Shown here piece by piece: positions 1-13,437 of a stretch of DNA of 64,000 nt (position 1 is its first letter; each line of letters opens with the position of its first letter). The DNA lies in contig NZ_CP087112.1 of the NCBI RefSeq assembly GCF_025643255.1, forward strand, positions 1,488,001-1,552,000, read 5' to 3'. Both the position numbers and the translations under genes were made by a program. Under the pieces are notes generated by a model. That model saw only the letters and a list, made by a program, of their open reading frames with translations. It was not told where the DNA came from and did not search any database. This DNA comes from Halomonas sp. 7T. Lineage in GTDB: Bacteria > Pseudomonadota > Gammaproteobacteria > Pseudomonadales > Halomonadaceae.

Positions 1-1223
1 GGCGTAAGCTTGGCTGCCGAATCAATGATGCCTAGTTGCTCAAGCAGCGCCTGGCCACTTTGCCAAGCGCCCTTTGGCGGTGGAGTCATCCATGCCAGCG
101 CGTCTGGTGACTGAACGCCCCAGACCGCGACCTCAAGTACCAGTTTGGATAAATCAGCCTGGGCTATTTCTGGCTCGCCATAGGCAACCAGCGGCTGCTC
201 TTTGGGCCATAAGCGAAAACATATTCCTGGTTGCTGCCGCCCGGCACGTCCCCTGCGCTGATCCGCGCTGGCGCGATTAACACGTCGTGTGGTTAAGCGT
301 GTTAACCCTGTACGCGGCTGAAATAGTGGCACCCGCTCCAGGCCAGCGTCGATAACCACATTGACACCGTTTACGGTGACACTGGATTCAGCAATAGCGG
401 TTGATACAATCACACGTTGGCGCACTTCATGAGGCTTCAACGCAGCTTGCTGTGCTTCGATAGGCATTCGCCCGTGTAATGCACGCACTTCAATATTAGG
501 CATACCACTCTCCAGCGTCTGCACTAGTCGAGTAATTTCAGCCACTCCGGGTAAGATAACCAGCGCATCGCGGGCATCTGGCCATGATAGAGCCTCACTT
601 ATCACGCGAAAAGCCGCCATTTCTAACGATTCGCTGCCGCGTGTAGGACGATACTGTGTTTCAACAGTGAATTGTCGCCCGCTGCTCTCAATGACGGGAG
701 TATCGTTTCCCAACACATTTTTCAACGCGGCGACATCAAGCGTGGCCGACATCACAATAAGCCGCAGGTCATCGCGAATGCTCTGCTGTATATCCAGCGC
801 AAACGCAAGTCCAAGATCCGCTTCAAGACTGCGTTCATGAAACTCATCAAAAATAATGCCTGCAACGCCTTCAAGGAGCGGGTCATCCTGCAGCATGCGA
901 GTAAGCACTCCCTGGGTAACGACCTCTAAACGGGTTTGTGCACTCACTTTACTGTCACCGCGCATGCGATAACCAACCGTCTGGCCAACCGGCTCATTAA
1001 GCTGTTCTGCCATATAGCTGGCTGCTAACCGCGCCGCAACACGTCTTGGTTCTAGCAACAAAAGCTTTTGACCTTGCGTCCACAGGCTGCCAAGTAGTGT
1101 TACTGGTACACGGGTAGTTTTACCCGCTCCCGGCTGAGCCACCAAAATCAGTCGGTTGTGAGTATCCAATGCGGTTTGCAAAGCGGCTAGATGCGGCTCA
1201 ATAGGCAAGCTAGACATAATCAT
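1..1223 (-). CDS. hrpB: ATP-dependent RNA helicase HrpB, N-terminal part (runs off window)
   Basis: DExH-box helicase of the HrpA/HrpB family; a role in RNA remodelling is assumed but poorly defined for HrpB. About 407 codons of a protein usually near 800 residues are inside the window, with the C-terminus beyond base 1. Reading from the start one sees Walker A AQPGAGKTTR (about residue 30), motif Ia LEPRRVAAR, the DEFHERSLEAD box, motif III MSATLD and motif VI QRRGRAGR, in the right order. The ATG at 1223 overlaps the TAA of the upstream tetR gene by one base (TAATG), suggesting translational coupling; a second in-frame ATG at 1217 is an equally good start. Family assignment is firm; the exact start is not. 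Confidence 0.93.
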   Translation of the reverse strand, partial: MIMSSLPIEPHLAALQTALDTHNRLILVAQPGAGKTTRVPVTLLGSLWTQGQKLLLLEPRRVAARLAASYMAEQLNEPVGQTVGYRMRGDSKVSAQTRLEVVTQGVLTRMLQDDPLLEGVAGIIFDEFHERSLEADLGLAFALDIQQSIRDDLRLIVMSATLDVAALKNVLGNDTPVIESSGRQFTVETQYRPTRGSESLEMAAFRVISEALSWPDARDALVILPGVAEITRLVQTLESGMPNIEVRALHGRMPIEAQQAALKPHEVRQRVIVSTAIAESSVTVNGVNVVIDAGLERVPLFQPRTGLTRLTTRRVNRASADQRRGRAGRQQPGICFRLWPKEQPLVAYGEPEIAQADLSKLVLEVAVWGVQSPDALAWMTPPPKGAWQSGQALLEQLGIIDSAAKLT

Positions 1224-1882
1224 TACGCGGGCATATTGCTAGACGGAGATGATTGCCGAATGCCACAGCCTTTTAAAATAACCTGCTCTAAAAACTGAGA
1301 GATCGACTCAATATCAGCTTCACTGAGCGTATTTTGTCCTAATATACCGCTTACTTGAGCACTATATTCTGTGTAATGCTGGGTAGATGACCAAATCAGA
1401 AATATCAGCCAGCGGGGATCAACATCATCCATCTTCCCCTGTGACGACCACTGGCGAATAATCGCCGCTCGTGAGGCTACCCACTCTTTTAATTCACCTG
1501 ATAAGTAGTCACTTAGAAAGGGGGCGCCGGCCAAAATTTCTGCAGCAAATAGCTTTGAACCCTCAGGATAACGCTGTCCGAGCAGCATTTTGGTACGAAT
1601 GAACTCACTCAGCACCTGCCCAGGATCACTTTCAGGGGTAATATCTTCAAGGACTGCATTCCAACGACTCATCATGCGATTTAACAATCGCACATACAGT
1701 GCCTGCTTGCTCCCCATGTAGTACAAGATATTGGCTTTGGGTAAACCTGCTTGGTCAGCAATCGCCTGTAGGCTCGCGCCGCGGTAACCGTGCTGAGAAA
1801 ATACCTGTTCTGCGGCACTTAAAATGCTTTGTTCAATACGATCACGGCTGGCATTTTCATAGTTAGCGGTCTCAGCCGACAT
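1223..1882 (-). CDS. TetR-family regulator, RutR-like
   Basis: 219-residue DNA-binding repressor. The N-terminal HTH (about residues 15-60) contains ASLQAIADQAGLPKANILYY, and the C-terminal half resembles E. coli RutR (LLYYFPSKEALY-like segment, LFAAEILAGAPFLSDYL, LIFLIWSSTQHY). RutR itself senses uracil/thymine and controls pyrimidine use; no rut genes are visible here, so the ligand is unknown. An AGGAG ribosome-binding site lies just upstream of the ATG. It is followed without a gap by hrpB. A perfect 15-base palindrome at 1992-2006 is a candidate operator. Family is confident, target genes are not. Confidence 0.85.
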   Translation of the reverse strand: MSAETANYENASRDRIEQSILSAAEQVFSQHGYRGASLQAIADQAGLPKANILYYMGSKQALYVRLLNRMMSRWNAVLEDITPESDPGQVLSEFIRTKMLLGQRYPEGSKLFAAEILAGAPFLSDYLSGELKEWVASRAAIIRQWSSQGKMDDVDPRWLIFLIWSSTQHYTEYSAQVSGILGQNTLSEADIESISQFLEQVILKGCGIRQSSPSSNMPA

Positions 1883-2180
1883 GGAGATAGCTCCTAAAAT
1901 TTTTCAAGAATCGCTGGCATGGATAAAACAGCATACTGCACCAAATTGGAAATATGGTCTGCCTAGAACTGACGGAGCAGTGCTGGAACACGCATTTACT
2001 AAATGCTAACTTCCATCAGCTACACAGGAGCCACCGAAGAGTTTAAATCAATGAGCAATAACATCTACATAGGAAATAATGCTTTTTAGAGACGTTTTCG
2101 GCTAGATGGTAACAGCCACGACATAAGCAAGTTATTGTTAATTATAAACGCTTACCGTTATATATTTCTTCCAGACAAAC
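1883..2180. other. intergenic region upstream of the tetR gene
   Basis: AT-rich stretch between the tetR start and the rrn terminator. It holds the tetR ribosome-binding site and the palindrome at 1992-2006. I see no convincing sigma70 promoter, RNA gene or coding ORF. Confidence 0.6.
1992..2006. promoter_or_regulatory. 15-base palindrome, candidate operator for the adjacent TetR gene
   Basis: GCATTTACTAAATGC is a perfect inverted repeat (7-base arms, one central base) about 110 bases upstream of the tetR start codon. TetR-family genes often bind palindromes in their own upstream region; binding here is inference. It does not resemble the known RutR site (TTGACCA-N2-TGGTCAA). Confidence 0.35.
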
Positions 2181-2210
2181 AAAAAACCCAGCCATTTGGC
2201 TGGGTTTTTT
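2181..2210 (-). terminator. rrn operon terminator
   Basis: Inverted repeat AAAAAACCCAGCC / GGCTGGGTTTTTT with a four-base loop, 11 bases past the 5S 3' end in the direction of rrn transcription. The U-tract makes it a typical intrinsic terminator; its symmetry means it could also act on the other strand. Confidence 0.9.
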
Positions 2211-2221
2211 GCGGTATAAGT

Positions 2222-2338
2222 GCCTGACGATGACCTACTCTCGCATGGGGAGACCCCACACTACCATCGGCGCTAAGCGGTTTCACTGCTGAGTTCGGCA
2301 AGGGATCAGGTGGTTCACGCTCGCTATGGTCGTCAGGC
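2222..2338 (-). rRNA. rrf: 5S ribosomal RNA
   Basis: About 117 bases with the pairing 5' GCCTGACGACC and 3' end GTCAGGC that close helix I, and the conserved internal segment reading CCGAACTCAG on the minus strand. It is the last gene of the rrn operon, followed by the terminator. Ends are set by the helix I pairing and may be off by one or two bases. Confidence 0.95.
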
Positions 2339-2470
2339 GTAACAGGTAATGCATATCATGCTGAACAGGTAATGCGTGTTTTGTGATCGTCTCTTGTCAG
2401 CAAGCGGCGTGGCTTGCTGCTGCGTATCCGGTTTTCGTTATCACTGCGACCAGACCCCTTGGGTGTTATA

Positions 2471-5364
<2,894 letters not shown>

Positions 5365-5443
5365 TATAACCCGAAGGAGTCTGGGATTCACAATGATAAC
5401 GATTGCCGGATACGCTTGAGACGTATCACAAAACAATTTACGT

Positions 5444-5468
5444 ATAAACACTTCTTAGAAGTGTTTAT
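5444..5468 (-). other. 11-bp hairpin in the tRNA-Ala/23S spacer
   Basis: ATAAACACTTC / GAAGTGTTTAT with a three-base loop, between boxA and the 23S gene. It could be a processing or structural element of the pre-rRNA; no U-tract follows it, so it is unlikely to be a terminator. Confidence 0.5.
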
Positions 5469-5483
5469 GTCAGCATGATATAC

Positions 5484-5497
5484 ATTGTTAAAGAGCA
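5484..5497 (-). promoter_or_regulatory. boxA antitermination site in the 16S-23S spacer
   Basis: On the minus strand this reads TGCTCTTTAACAAT, matching the rrn boxA core TGCTCTTTAACA bound by NusB/S10 in E. coli. It lies in the expected position upstream of 23S. Confidence 0.85.
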
Positions 5498-5617
5498 GCT
5501 GTTCAATGAACAGTGATAAAGCAGTGCGTTAAAACACAGTGACTTATCAGTGGTCACAAAACATTCACAAACGGTCGTTAAGGTACTATAAAACGATACA
5601 TATAAAACAGTACGTAA

Positions 5618-5693
5618 TGGTGGAGCCAAGCGGGATCGAACCGCTGACCTCCTGCGTGCAAGGCAGGCGCTCTCCCAGCTGAGCTATGGCCCC
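5618..5693 (-). tRNA. alaT: tRNA-Ala (anticodon TGC)
   Basis: 76 bases starting GGGGCCATAGCTCAG with anticodon loop CTTGCAC, T-loop GGTTCGATCC, and an encoded 3' CCA. Acceptor stem GGGGCCA/TGGCTCC pairs with a G-T wobble. It lies in the rrn spacer downstream of tRNA-Ile, the commonest arrangement in this class. Confidence 0.97.
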
Positions 5694-5755
5694 ATCGTTT
5701 TTGCTGACCTTACCTCTTGCCATTAATTTCTGTGAGACAAGGTAAAATGCAATGA

Positions 5756-5773
5756 CGTATAGCCTGCTATACG
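5756..5773 (-). other. hairpin between the two spacer tRNAs
   Basis: CGTATAG / CTATACG with a four-base loop, in the gap between tRNA-Ile and tRNA-Ala. Probably a processing landmark of the pre-rRNA; function is inference. Confidence 0.45.
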
Positions 5774-5804
5774 AGGAGCATTTTAACGTAGTATCGCAGG
5801 AATT

Positions 5805-5881
<77 letters not shown>

Positions 5882-5967
5882 AAGAGGGGATCGTGCTTAA
5901 ACCGTTTGCTCTACTATCTGATCAGGTAATTCATTGTGAGCGCTTACCGCGAGGATGATGCATCGCT

Positions 5968-7501
<1,534 letters not shown>

Positions 7502-7670
7502 AAATCATTGTGATGCTTACCTGTCACTTGAAAGCAACAGAAGCGCATCAAACTTGGCTCAAGGTTCAAACGAATTCAAAAGATGTGAACATCTTTCTTG
7601 TGCGCCTGCCTTGATATTTGGTGATTTATCACCCTCATCGGCAAGCGCCCACATGAATTACCTGATCAAA

Positions 7671-7683
7671 TTGTTAAAGAGCT
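7671..7683 (-). promoter_or_regulatory. boxA in the rrn leader
   Basis: Minus strand reads AGCTCTTTAACAA, one base from the boxA core, between the promoter and 16S. Together with the spacer copy it marks an antitermination-controlled rrn operon. Confidence 0.8.
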
Positions 7684-7714
7684 TTCGAAGGCTGCTGCCG
7701 TTCGATCTGTGCAT

Positions 7715-7742
7715 ATAATACCGGTTTTTTTTCTCTGGTCAA
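7715..7742 (-). promoter_or_regulatory. rrn promoter (sigma70)
   Basis: On the minus strand TTGACC, a 16-base spacer with an eight-A run, then TATTAT. Expected start near 7708 gives a leader of about 200 bases before 16S. Downstream tandem promoters were not resolved. Confidence 0.75.
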
Positions 7743-7772
7743 GCACATAGCTCAGTTTTTTATTACTCGTTT

Positions 7773-8381
7773 TTACTGACGATGAACCCATGCATCAACG
7801 AGCCGAAAAAAGACCAATCCAGCTAATAATAAAGCAAATAAAGTAGGCAGCAGATAATCTGCACGAGTGAGAACCCACAGGTGATATACCCCAAGTCCTG
7901 CAGAGATATAGATCAACCGATGCAACCAGTGCCAAGCTTGCCAAGCTTGCCAGCCTATCTTAGCAGGCACCCAATGAAATGAGGTTAAAGCCAATGGTAT
8001 AAGTAGCAGCAGAGCTACAGCGCCATAGCGTATATATTCAAGAGCGATCATTTCATGCCAAATCCACTGCCACTCCCAGTACTGATACAACCCCATCCAT
8101 GAGAGCATATGCAAGGTTAGCCAAAAAAAAGACCACAGACCAATTTGACGGCGCGCCTTCATAATTCCCAGCCAGCGTGTCAGCCGAAACGCTGGGCTAA
8201 AAGATATCGTTACTAATAGCAGCGACAGTCCAACCTTTCCAGTGAAGTGGATCACGGCTTCCGCTGGATTTGCGCCTAGGTCCCCAAAGTACCACTGCCA
8301 TATTAGCCACAAGCCCGGTAACAGACCGGCTGCTAACACGCTAAGGCGGAACAACGCTATTGGCTGTGCATTAACTGCCAT
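7773..8381 (-). CDS. msrQ: MsrQ, haem-binding membrane subunit of the MsrPQ methionine sulfoxide reductase
   Basis: 202-residue integral membrane b-type cytochrome (YedZ family) that passes electrons from the respiratory quinone pool to periplasmic MsrP, which repairs oxidised methionines in envelope proteins. About six hydrophobic segments are visible with conserved histidines in FWLTLHMLSW, TSFHWVPAKIGWQAWQAWHWLHRLIY and GVYHLW. It lies 17 bases downstream of msrP in the same operon, the usual pairing. Length fits the family. Confidence 0.93.
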   Translation of the reverse strand: MAVNAQPIALFRLSVLAAGLLPGLWLIWQWYFGDLGANPAEAVIHFTGKVGLSLLLVTISFSPAFRLTRWLGIMKARRQIGLWSFFWLTLHMLSWMGLYQYWEWQWIWHEMIALEYIRYGAVALLLLIPLALTSFHWVPAKIGWQAWQAWHWLHRLIYISAGLGVYHLWVLTRADYLLPTLFALLLAGLVFFRLVDAWVHRQ

Positions 8382-8398
8382 AAATTACTCACTGCTTA

Positions 8399-9367
8399 TC
8401 AATAATGTTTTTGAAGATCCATACCTTCATAGAGATGAGCTACTGCTTCACCATAACCATTGAATATCAACGTTTCCCGACGGCCTGACTCACCAATTCT
8501 ACGCTCTCTTGCCTGCGACCAACGGGGGTGATTAACCTCAGGGTTTACATTGGCGTAAAAACCATACTCTTCAGGATTACGCGCTTGCCAGGACGTCGTA
8601 GGTTGCTCCTCCCGAACACGTATTTTAGTAATGGATTTAATGCTTTTAAAACCGTACTTCCATGGCACAACTAACCGAAGGGGCGCACCGTTTTGATTAG
8701 GCATTTTTTCTCCATACATACCCACTGCTAGCAGTGTTAGGGGATGCATTGCCTCATCAATACGCAGCGCCTCCCGATATGGCCAATCGATAACGGAGCG
8801 ACGCTGCCCTCTTAGGTTATCTGGATCATACAACGACTCAAATTCAACATAATTAGACCGGGACGTTAGGCCTTGGTGGTTAAGCAGAGCCGCCAGAGGT
8901 ATTCCAATCCAAGGAATCACCATCGACCATGCTTCAACACAGCGTAATCGGTAAATACGCTCCTCCAAAGAGTGACGCCTGAGAATATCCTCAAAAGGTA
9001 TAGCCCCTGTGTTATTTAGCTCACCTTCTAAAACGACGCTCCAGGGATCAACCGGCAAATTATGAGCATACACTTCCGGGTCTCGCTTCCCTGTGCCGAA
9101 TTCGTAGAAGTTATTATATGTGGTGGCATCTCGAAAGTCGGTTAGCGCTTCACCACCCGCCAGTTCCTGGCGCGGCAGATCACTTTCAAGCGCAGGCTTG
9201 AGCACATCAGCCCAAGCATGCGCATTTTTGGGGAGAAGCATACTGGGGAAAAGCAAGGCACCAGCTCCGGCAGCAAAGCTCTGGCGCAAGAAGTGGCGAC
9301 GATTATCGAAAACTGACTTAGGCGTTACTTCTGATTCAGGAATAGCAGGATATCGATAACGCGGCAT
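8399..9367 (-). CDS. msrP: MsrP, periplasmic molybdopterin methionine sulfoxide reductase catalytic subunit
   Basis: 322-residue sulfite-oxidase-fold enzyme (YedY) that reduces protein-bound methionine sulfoxide in the periplasm. A twin-arginine signal NRRHFLRQSF at residues 22-31 followed by a hydrophobic stretch indicates Tat export of the folded molybdoenzyme. Cys143 in RLRCVEAWSM is the expected molybdenum ligand. First gene of the msrPQ operon. Its cofactor links it to the moaE, moaC-moaD genes at the end of the window, though these are far away and not co-transcribed. Confidence 0.95.
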   Translation of the reverse strand: MPRYRYPAIPESEVTPKSVFDNRRHFLRQSFAAGAGALLFPSMLLPKNAHAWADVLKPALESDLPRQELAGGEALTDFRDATTYNNFYEFGTGKRDPEVYAHNLPVDPWSVVLEGELNNTGAIPFEDILRRHSLEERIYRLRCVEAWSMVIPWIGIPLAALLNHQGLTSRSNYVEFESLYDPDNLRGQRRSVIDWPYREALRIDEAMHPLTLLAVGMYGEKMPNQNGAPLRLVVPWKYGFKSIKSITKIRVREEQPTTSWQARNPEEYGFYANVNPEVNHPRWSQARERRIGESGRRETLIFNGYGEAVAHLYEGMDLQKHY

Positions 9368-9644
9368 ACTACCTCCGTGCCATTAAGGCAGCTAAATTAC
9401 ATTTTCAATCAGGGTATCTCACACCCTCCTCTCCTATCCCCCTGCAGCTTAGAACAAACCTTAAGTTTTAATAAAAATTGCAACAAACATTGACCCAGCG
9501 CAAGCCACCCGATTACCCGACCATTACACTCGGTTGAAAATAAGCACTAAAAGCACCTATTTTGATTAAGGGTAGATTAGCAAGCAGTAAGACTAGCCAA
9601 TATAAGTGCTATTTATGAGTGCTACTCAAGCAGGGGGATCATCA

Positions 9645-10634
9645 ATGAAAATGACGCAAAAAATTCTGCCCGGCATTATTGCCAGCGCAGCTTTAATATC
9701 CACTGGCGCCGTCGTTGCAGAAGACGGCTTTGAGGATTATCGAGCCCGTTTTGAGGCGCTGCCATATTTGCCGCCTATTCCAGCGAGCAACTCACTTAGC
9801 GAAGAAAAAGTTGAGCTGGGTAATATGCTGTTTTTTGAGCCGCGAATTTCTTCTAGCGGTGTCATTAGCTGCGCTACCTGCCATAACCCAGCTCTAGGCT
9901 GGGCTGACCGCATCCCTCGTGCAGTGGGCCATGACGGACAAGTAGGAGAGCGCAACACCCCAACCGTTCTAAACAGTGGTTTTTTTGAAGCACAGTTCTG
10001 GGATGGTCGTGAACCAGATCTTGAAGGGCAAGCGCTTGGCCCTATCGAAGCCGATGTCGAAATGGCGATGGATCTTGAAATGGCACTGGAACGCTTAACG
10101 GAATTTGATCTCTACCAGGAAAAATTTGCTGAAGCCTACCCTGACGACGAAGATCCAATCAGTGCCGATAACCTAGCCAAAGCGCTTGCCTCCTTCCAGC
10201 GCACACTTAATACACCAAATTCGCCGTTTGACCGCTACTTACGCGGTGACCTAAACGCCATTAGCGATCAAGCAAAGGATGGCATGGCAGCGTTTGTAAA
10301 TAATGGGTGTATCGCTTGCCACAGTGGACCAGCACTAACAGATAGCCGTTTCCACGCAATCCAGGTGCCAGGCTCTACAGACCTAGGCCGCTACGTGGTG
10401 ACAGGGGAAGAGAGCGACAAATACCGTTTTAAAACACCTACGCTTCGAAACGTCGCCGTTACCTACCCCTATATGAATAACGGTGCTACTGAAACGCTAG
10501 AGCAAGCGGTCGCCATCATGGGAGAAGAGATGCTAGGCCGCGAATTTGATGATGCCACGATTAGCGACATTACTGCGTTTTTGCATACGCTCACAGGCGA
10601 AATGCCTGACTTCGAAATCCCTGCACTACCCTAG
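9645..10634 (+). CDS. di-haem cytochrome c peroxidase family protein (CcpA/MauG type)
   Basis: 329-residue exported c-type cytochrome that probably reduces hydrogen peroxide in the periplasm using electrons from small cytochromes. A signal peptide (residues 1-25, cut after VVA) is followed by haem sites CATCH (76-80) and CIACH (222-226), with FKTPTLRNV near the C-terminal haem typical of PF03150 proteins. I chose the ATG at 9645 because an AGGGGG ribosome-binding site precedes it; an upstream in-frame GTG at 9606 has none. It diverges from msrPQ, and both respond to oxidative damage of the envelope. The more specialised MauG-like roles cannot be excluded. Confidence 0.88.
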   Translation: MKMTQKILPGIIASAALISTGAVVAEDGFEDYRARFEALPYLPPIPASNSLSEEKVELGNMLFFEPRISSSGVISCATCHNPALGWADRIPRAVGHDGQVGERNTPTVLNSGFFEAQFWDGREPDLEGQALGPIEADVEMAMDLEMALERLTEFDLYQEKFAEAYPDDEDPISADNLAKALASFQRTLNTPNSPFDRYLRGDLNAISDQAKDGMAAFVNNGCIACHSGPALTDSRFHAIQVPGSTDLGRYVVTGEESDKYRFKTPTLRNVAVTYPYMNNGATETLEQAVAIMGEEMLGREFDDATISDITAFLHTLTGEMPDFEIPALP

Positions 10635-10658
10635 TGCTGATAAGATAATGAACTATAC

Positions 10659-10683
10659 AACTGCCGGCCTTGCGCCGGCAGTT
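10659..10683. terminator. bidirectional hairpin between convergent peroxidase and deaminase genes
   Basis: Perfect 10-bp stem AACTGCCGGC / GCCGGCAGTT with a five-base loop between two convergent genes. No strong U-tract on either strand, so it may be a weak or Rho-assisted terminator. Confidence 0.55.
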
Positions 10684-10701
10684 GGCTTCCATGCATATAA
10701 T

Positions 10702-11694
10702 TTATGCATTCATTAAACGCTGCATCAGTAATTCACGGCGCGCTTCCGTTGTGAATGCTTCTTCGATCGCATGACGATTTAGCGTACGAAAAACATCTTC
10801 GTCCCAGCCAAATGCTTCAGCACACGCTAAATGGTTTGTAAGTAAACCACCTCCAAAATACGCTGGATCATCTGAACTGATCGTCACTTTTAATCCTTCC
10901 GATAGCAACCTAGGGAGCGGGTGGTCGCTTAATTGCTCAACCACTTTCAGGCTAACGTTTGAGAGCGGGCAGACGGTTAGTACCGTCTGCTGCTCTCGAA
11001 GGCGTTGAATAACAGCGTCACTCTCCAAACAGCGCACACCATGATCAATACGCTGCACATCAAGTATATCGAGCGCCTCAACAATATAGTCAGCTGGGCC
11101 CTCCTCACCTGCATGAGCCACACGCACTAAGCCGACATCCTTCGCACGCGCAAACAGTGTTTGAAACTTGGAGGGTGGGTTATCACGCTCCGCACTATCT
11201 AAGCCAATCGCGTCAAGAAACTTCCAATAGGGAGCAGCCTGCTCAAAAACGTGCAACGCTTCATCCTCTGGACGATCCCGAAGGAATGCCATGATCATGC
11301 CAACAGACAAATCTAGCGACTTTTCAGCATCATCTTTCGCTTGTAACAGACCTGCCATCACAACTTCAAGCGGAACCCCGCGCTGCAAGTGCGCTTGTGG
11401 GTCAAAGTGCATATCGATATGCACCACGCCCTCTTCTCGTGCTCGTTTAAAGTAATCCATCGCCAAATCATAAAAGTCCTGCTTATTGCGCAGTACATCC
11501 ATGCCCTGGTAATAGAGATTTAAAAATCCCTGTAGATCATCAAACTGATAAGCAGCTTTGACATCTTCAACCGTTGCATAAGGCAGCTTGATATTATTCC
11601 TCTGCGCAAGCTCAAACATGAGTTCAGGCTCAAGAGAGCCTTCAATATGCAGATGTAGCTCTACTTTTGGAAGCTGGCGTAAAAATTCATGCAT
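10702..11694 (-). CDS. adenine deaminase (adenosine-deaminase-like family)
   Basis: 330-residue zinc amidohydrolase. Metal ligands appear as HLH (residues 14-16), HAGEEGP and SDDPAYFGG. Family lore separates true adenosine deaminases from adenine-specific members (fungal Aah1, P. aeruginosa PA0148). The N-terminal stretch NNIKLPY, FLNLYYQGMDVLRNKQDFYDL and the SDDPAYFGG form match the adenine group, so hydrolytic deamination of adenine to hypoxanthine is the better guess. Automatic labels would probably say adenosine deaminase. It starts 21 bases after cydC with a good AAGGAG site and appears to be the last gene of the cyd operon; an hpt gene that could use hypoxanthine is at 54800. Confidence 0.85.
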   Translation of the reverse strand: MHEFLRQLPKVELHLHIEGSLEPELMFELAQRNNIKLPYATVEDVKAAYQFDDLQGFLNLYYQGMDVLRNKQDFYDLAMDYFKRAREEGVVHIDMHFDPQAHLQRGVPLEVVMAGLLQAKDDAEKSLDLSVGMIMAFLRDRPEDEALHVFEQAAPYWKFLDAIGLDSAERDNPPSKFQTLFARAKDVGLVRVAHAGEEGPADYIVEALDILDVQRIDHGVRCLESDAVIQRLREQQTVLTVCPLSNVSLKVVEQLSDHPLPRLLSEGLKVTISSDDPAYFGGGLLTNHLACAEAFGWDEDVFRTLNRHAIEEAFTTEARRELLMQRLMNA

Positions 11695-11715
11695 ATCGAA
11701 CTCCTTGTGGATCGC

Positions 11716-13437
11716 TTAAGTCACTGAGCTATTGATGCTAGTATCAGTAATTAGCTGACCTTCATCAAGCCGCCAGTAATATTCAACTCCTGGTAATAAC
11801 GCTGCATCGTCTATTTGATGAATAAAATAAATCACTGTTTTTTGGCGAAGCCACTGATCTAAAGCACCCGCTATGTGCCGTGCCGTTTCTGCATCCACAC
11901 CAGCAAAAGGTTCATCCAGCAACACGACGCTTGGACTACGCAAAAACAAGCGCGCCAAGGCCACCCGTCGTGCTTGTCCACCGGAAAGCTGCTGCCCTTT
12001 TTCACCTACCGGAGTTGCCAGCCTCCGTGGTTGGCGCTGTGCCCAGTCGCTTAACGCTACTTGATCCAACGCATTCCATAGCTGCTCATCACTTGCGTTG
12101 GGATTAGCAATACGTAAATTGTCTGCCAGTGAGCCATCGAAAAGATCCACCTGCTGAGACAGCATGGCGAAACGGGCTGCACGGCTATCTTCTGTCAGCT
12201 CAGAGGGAGCAACGCCTGCAAAGCTGACATTCCCCGTAGAGGGCGATACACGCCCCATTAGCAGCTGTGCAAGTGTTGATTTACCAGCGCCAGAAATGCC
12301 TGTGATCACTGCTCGCTTCGCTGTAGGAAGCTCCAATGAAACCTCTCTCAAAGCAGGCTCAAGCATGCTGGGATAGCAATACGAGACGTCTTTAACGCAC
12401 AGTGAATGGGCTTGGTGCTCGGTAGGAAAGACGACTGATGACGGGCTAACTGTATTCGCCGATAACATATTAAGCCGCTGAACCGCCGCATAGCTTGCCC
12501 CTAGCTTAATAAAAGCAGCAGGCAACAAGTTAAACGCTTCATTGATACCCAAAATGATCAATACAACCATTACCATAATTGGTCCGTTGACACGCCCTTC
12601 AACCAAAGCAATGCTGGCAAGCCACAATACGGCCAATAACAGCATGCCGGTCACAAGGGAGACCAATGCATTACCTAACGCTGATTTAAGCGCTAAGCGT
12701 CGGTGGTTAGCGGCAGCATACGCTTCATGACGGGAAATTTTCTGCTGATGCCAAGCACTCGTGCCGTAACTCATCAGCTCTGCAGACGCTTGAACTTGAT
12801 CAAGTACCAAGTGGCGTAGCTCTCTTTGATCGCTTACCTGCTGGTAACTGTTGGAAAATCCAAACCAGGCATAGCCCAACGTAATAATCAGCCATAGCAG
12901 ACCTAATGAGACAGCAACCACCAGCGCAACGCCCGGCAACCAAATAGCGATAAAAGCTGACACGGCGAGTAAGCACAATAGCGCAACAAGGGGCGGAATC
13001 AGGAGGCGAAGATAGAAATTATCCAGAGTATCGATATCTGCCGTTAAGCGGCTCAACCAGTCGCTAGCGCGACGGCGACGTAAACTGGCATCGTCAAGGT
13101 GCGTCAAATATCCGAACACCCGAAAACGTAGATCCGCCAGCAGCGTTAATACCGTATTGTGGTTATAAAGACGCTCTACGTAACGCGCAACCGTCCGTAA
13201 CAAGGCAAAAAAACGAATGCCGCCACCGGGCACATAAATATCTAAAGAAGAAGGCAGCCCTGCGGCTAATGCGATGCCCGCTAGGGCGCAGCAAGCGATA
13301 AACCACCCCGATAAACCGAGAAGAGAAAGGCCCGCCAGCAGAGTGATCCAGACCAGCAGAGCGCCAAGCAAAAAGCGTTGACGGCGACGCAACAAGAGAG
13401 CCAGCCAAGGCTTGAACTCACGGTAGATAGGCCTCAT
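11716..13437 (-). CDS. cydC: CydC, ABC half-transporter for cytochrome bd assembly
   Basis: 573-residue half-transporter forming the CydDC heterodimer in the inner membrane. CydDC is required for assembly of cytochrome bd; glutathione/cysteine export and haem-linked activity have been reported. About six membrane segments occupy residues 20-300, and the ATPase domain has Walker A GISGAGKST, signature LSGGQARRVALARL and Walker B SVVLLDEPFAG. Its ATG overlaps the cydD stop by four bases (ATGA), so the two are translationally coupled. Confidence 0.93.
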   Translation of the reverse strand: MRPIYREFKPWLALLLRRRQRFLLGALLVWITLLAGLSLLGLSGWFIACCALAGIALAAGLPSSLDIYVPGGGIRFFALLRTVARYVERLYNHNTVLTLLADLRFRVFGYLTHLDDASLRRRRASDWLSRLTADIDTLDNFYLRLLIPPLVALLCLLAVSAFIAIWLPGVALVVAVSLGLLWLIITLGYAWFGFSNSYQQVSDQRELRHLVLDQVQASAELMSYGTSAWHQQKISRHEAYAAANHRRLALKSALGNALVSLVTGMLLLAVLWLASIALVEGRVNGPIMVMVVLIILGINEAFNLLPAAFIKLGASYAAVQRLNMLSANTVSPSSVVFPTEHQAHSLCVKDVSYCYPSMLEPALREVSLELPTAKRAVITGISGAGKSTLAQLLMGRVSPSTGNVSFAGVAPSELTEDSRAARFAMLSQQVDLFDGSLADNLRIANPNASDEQLWNALDQVALSDWAQRQPRRLATPVGEKGQQLSGGQARRVALARLFLRSPSVVLLDEPFAGVDAETARHIAGALDQWLRQKTVIYFIHQIDDAALLPGVEYYWRLDEGQLITDTSINSSVT

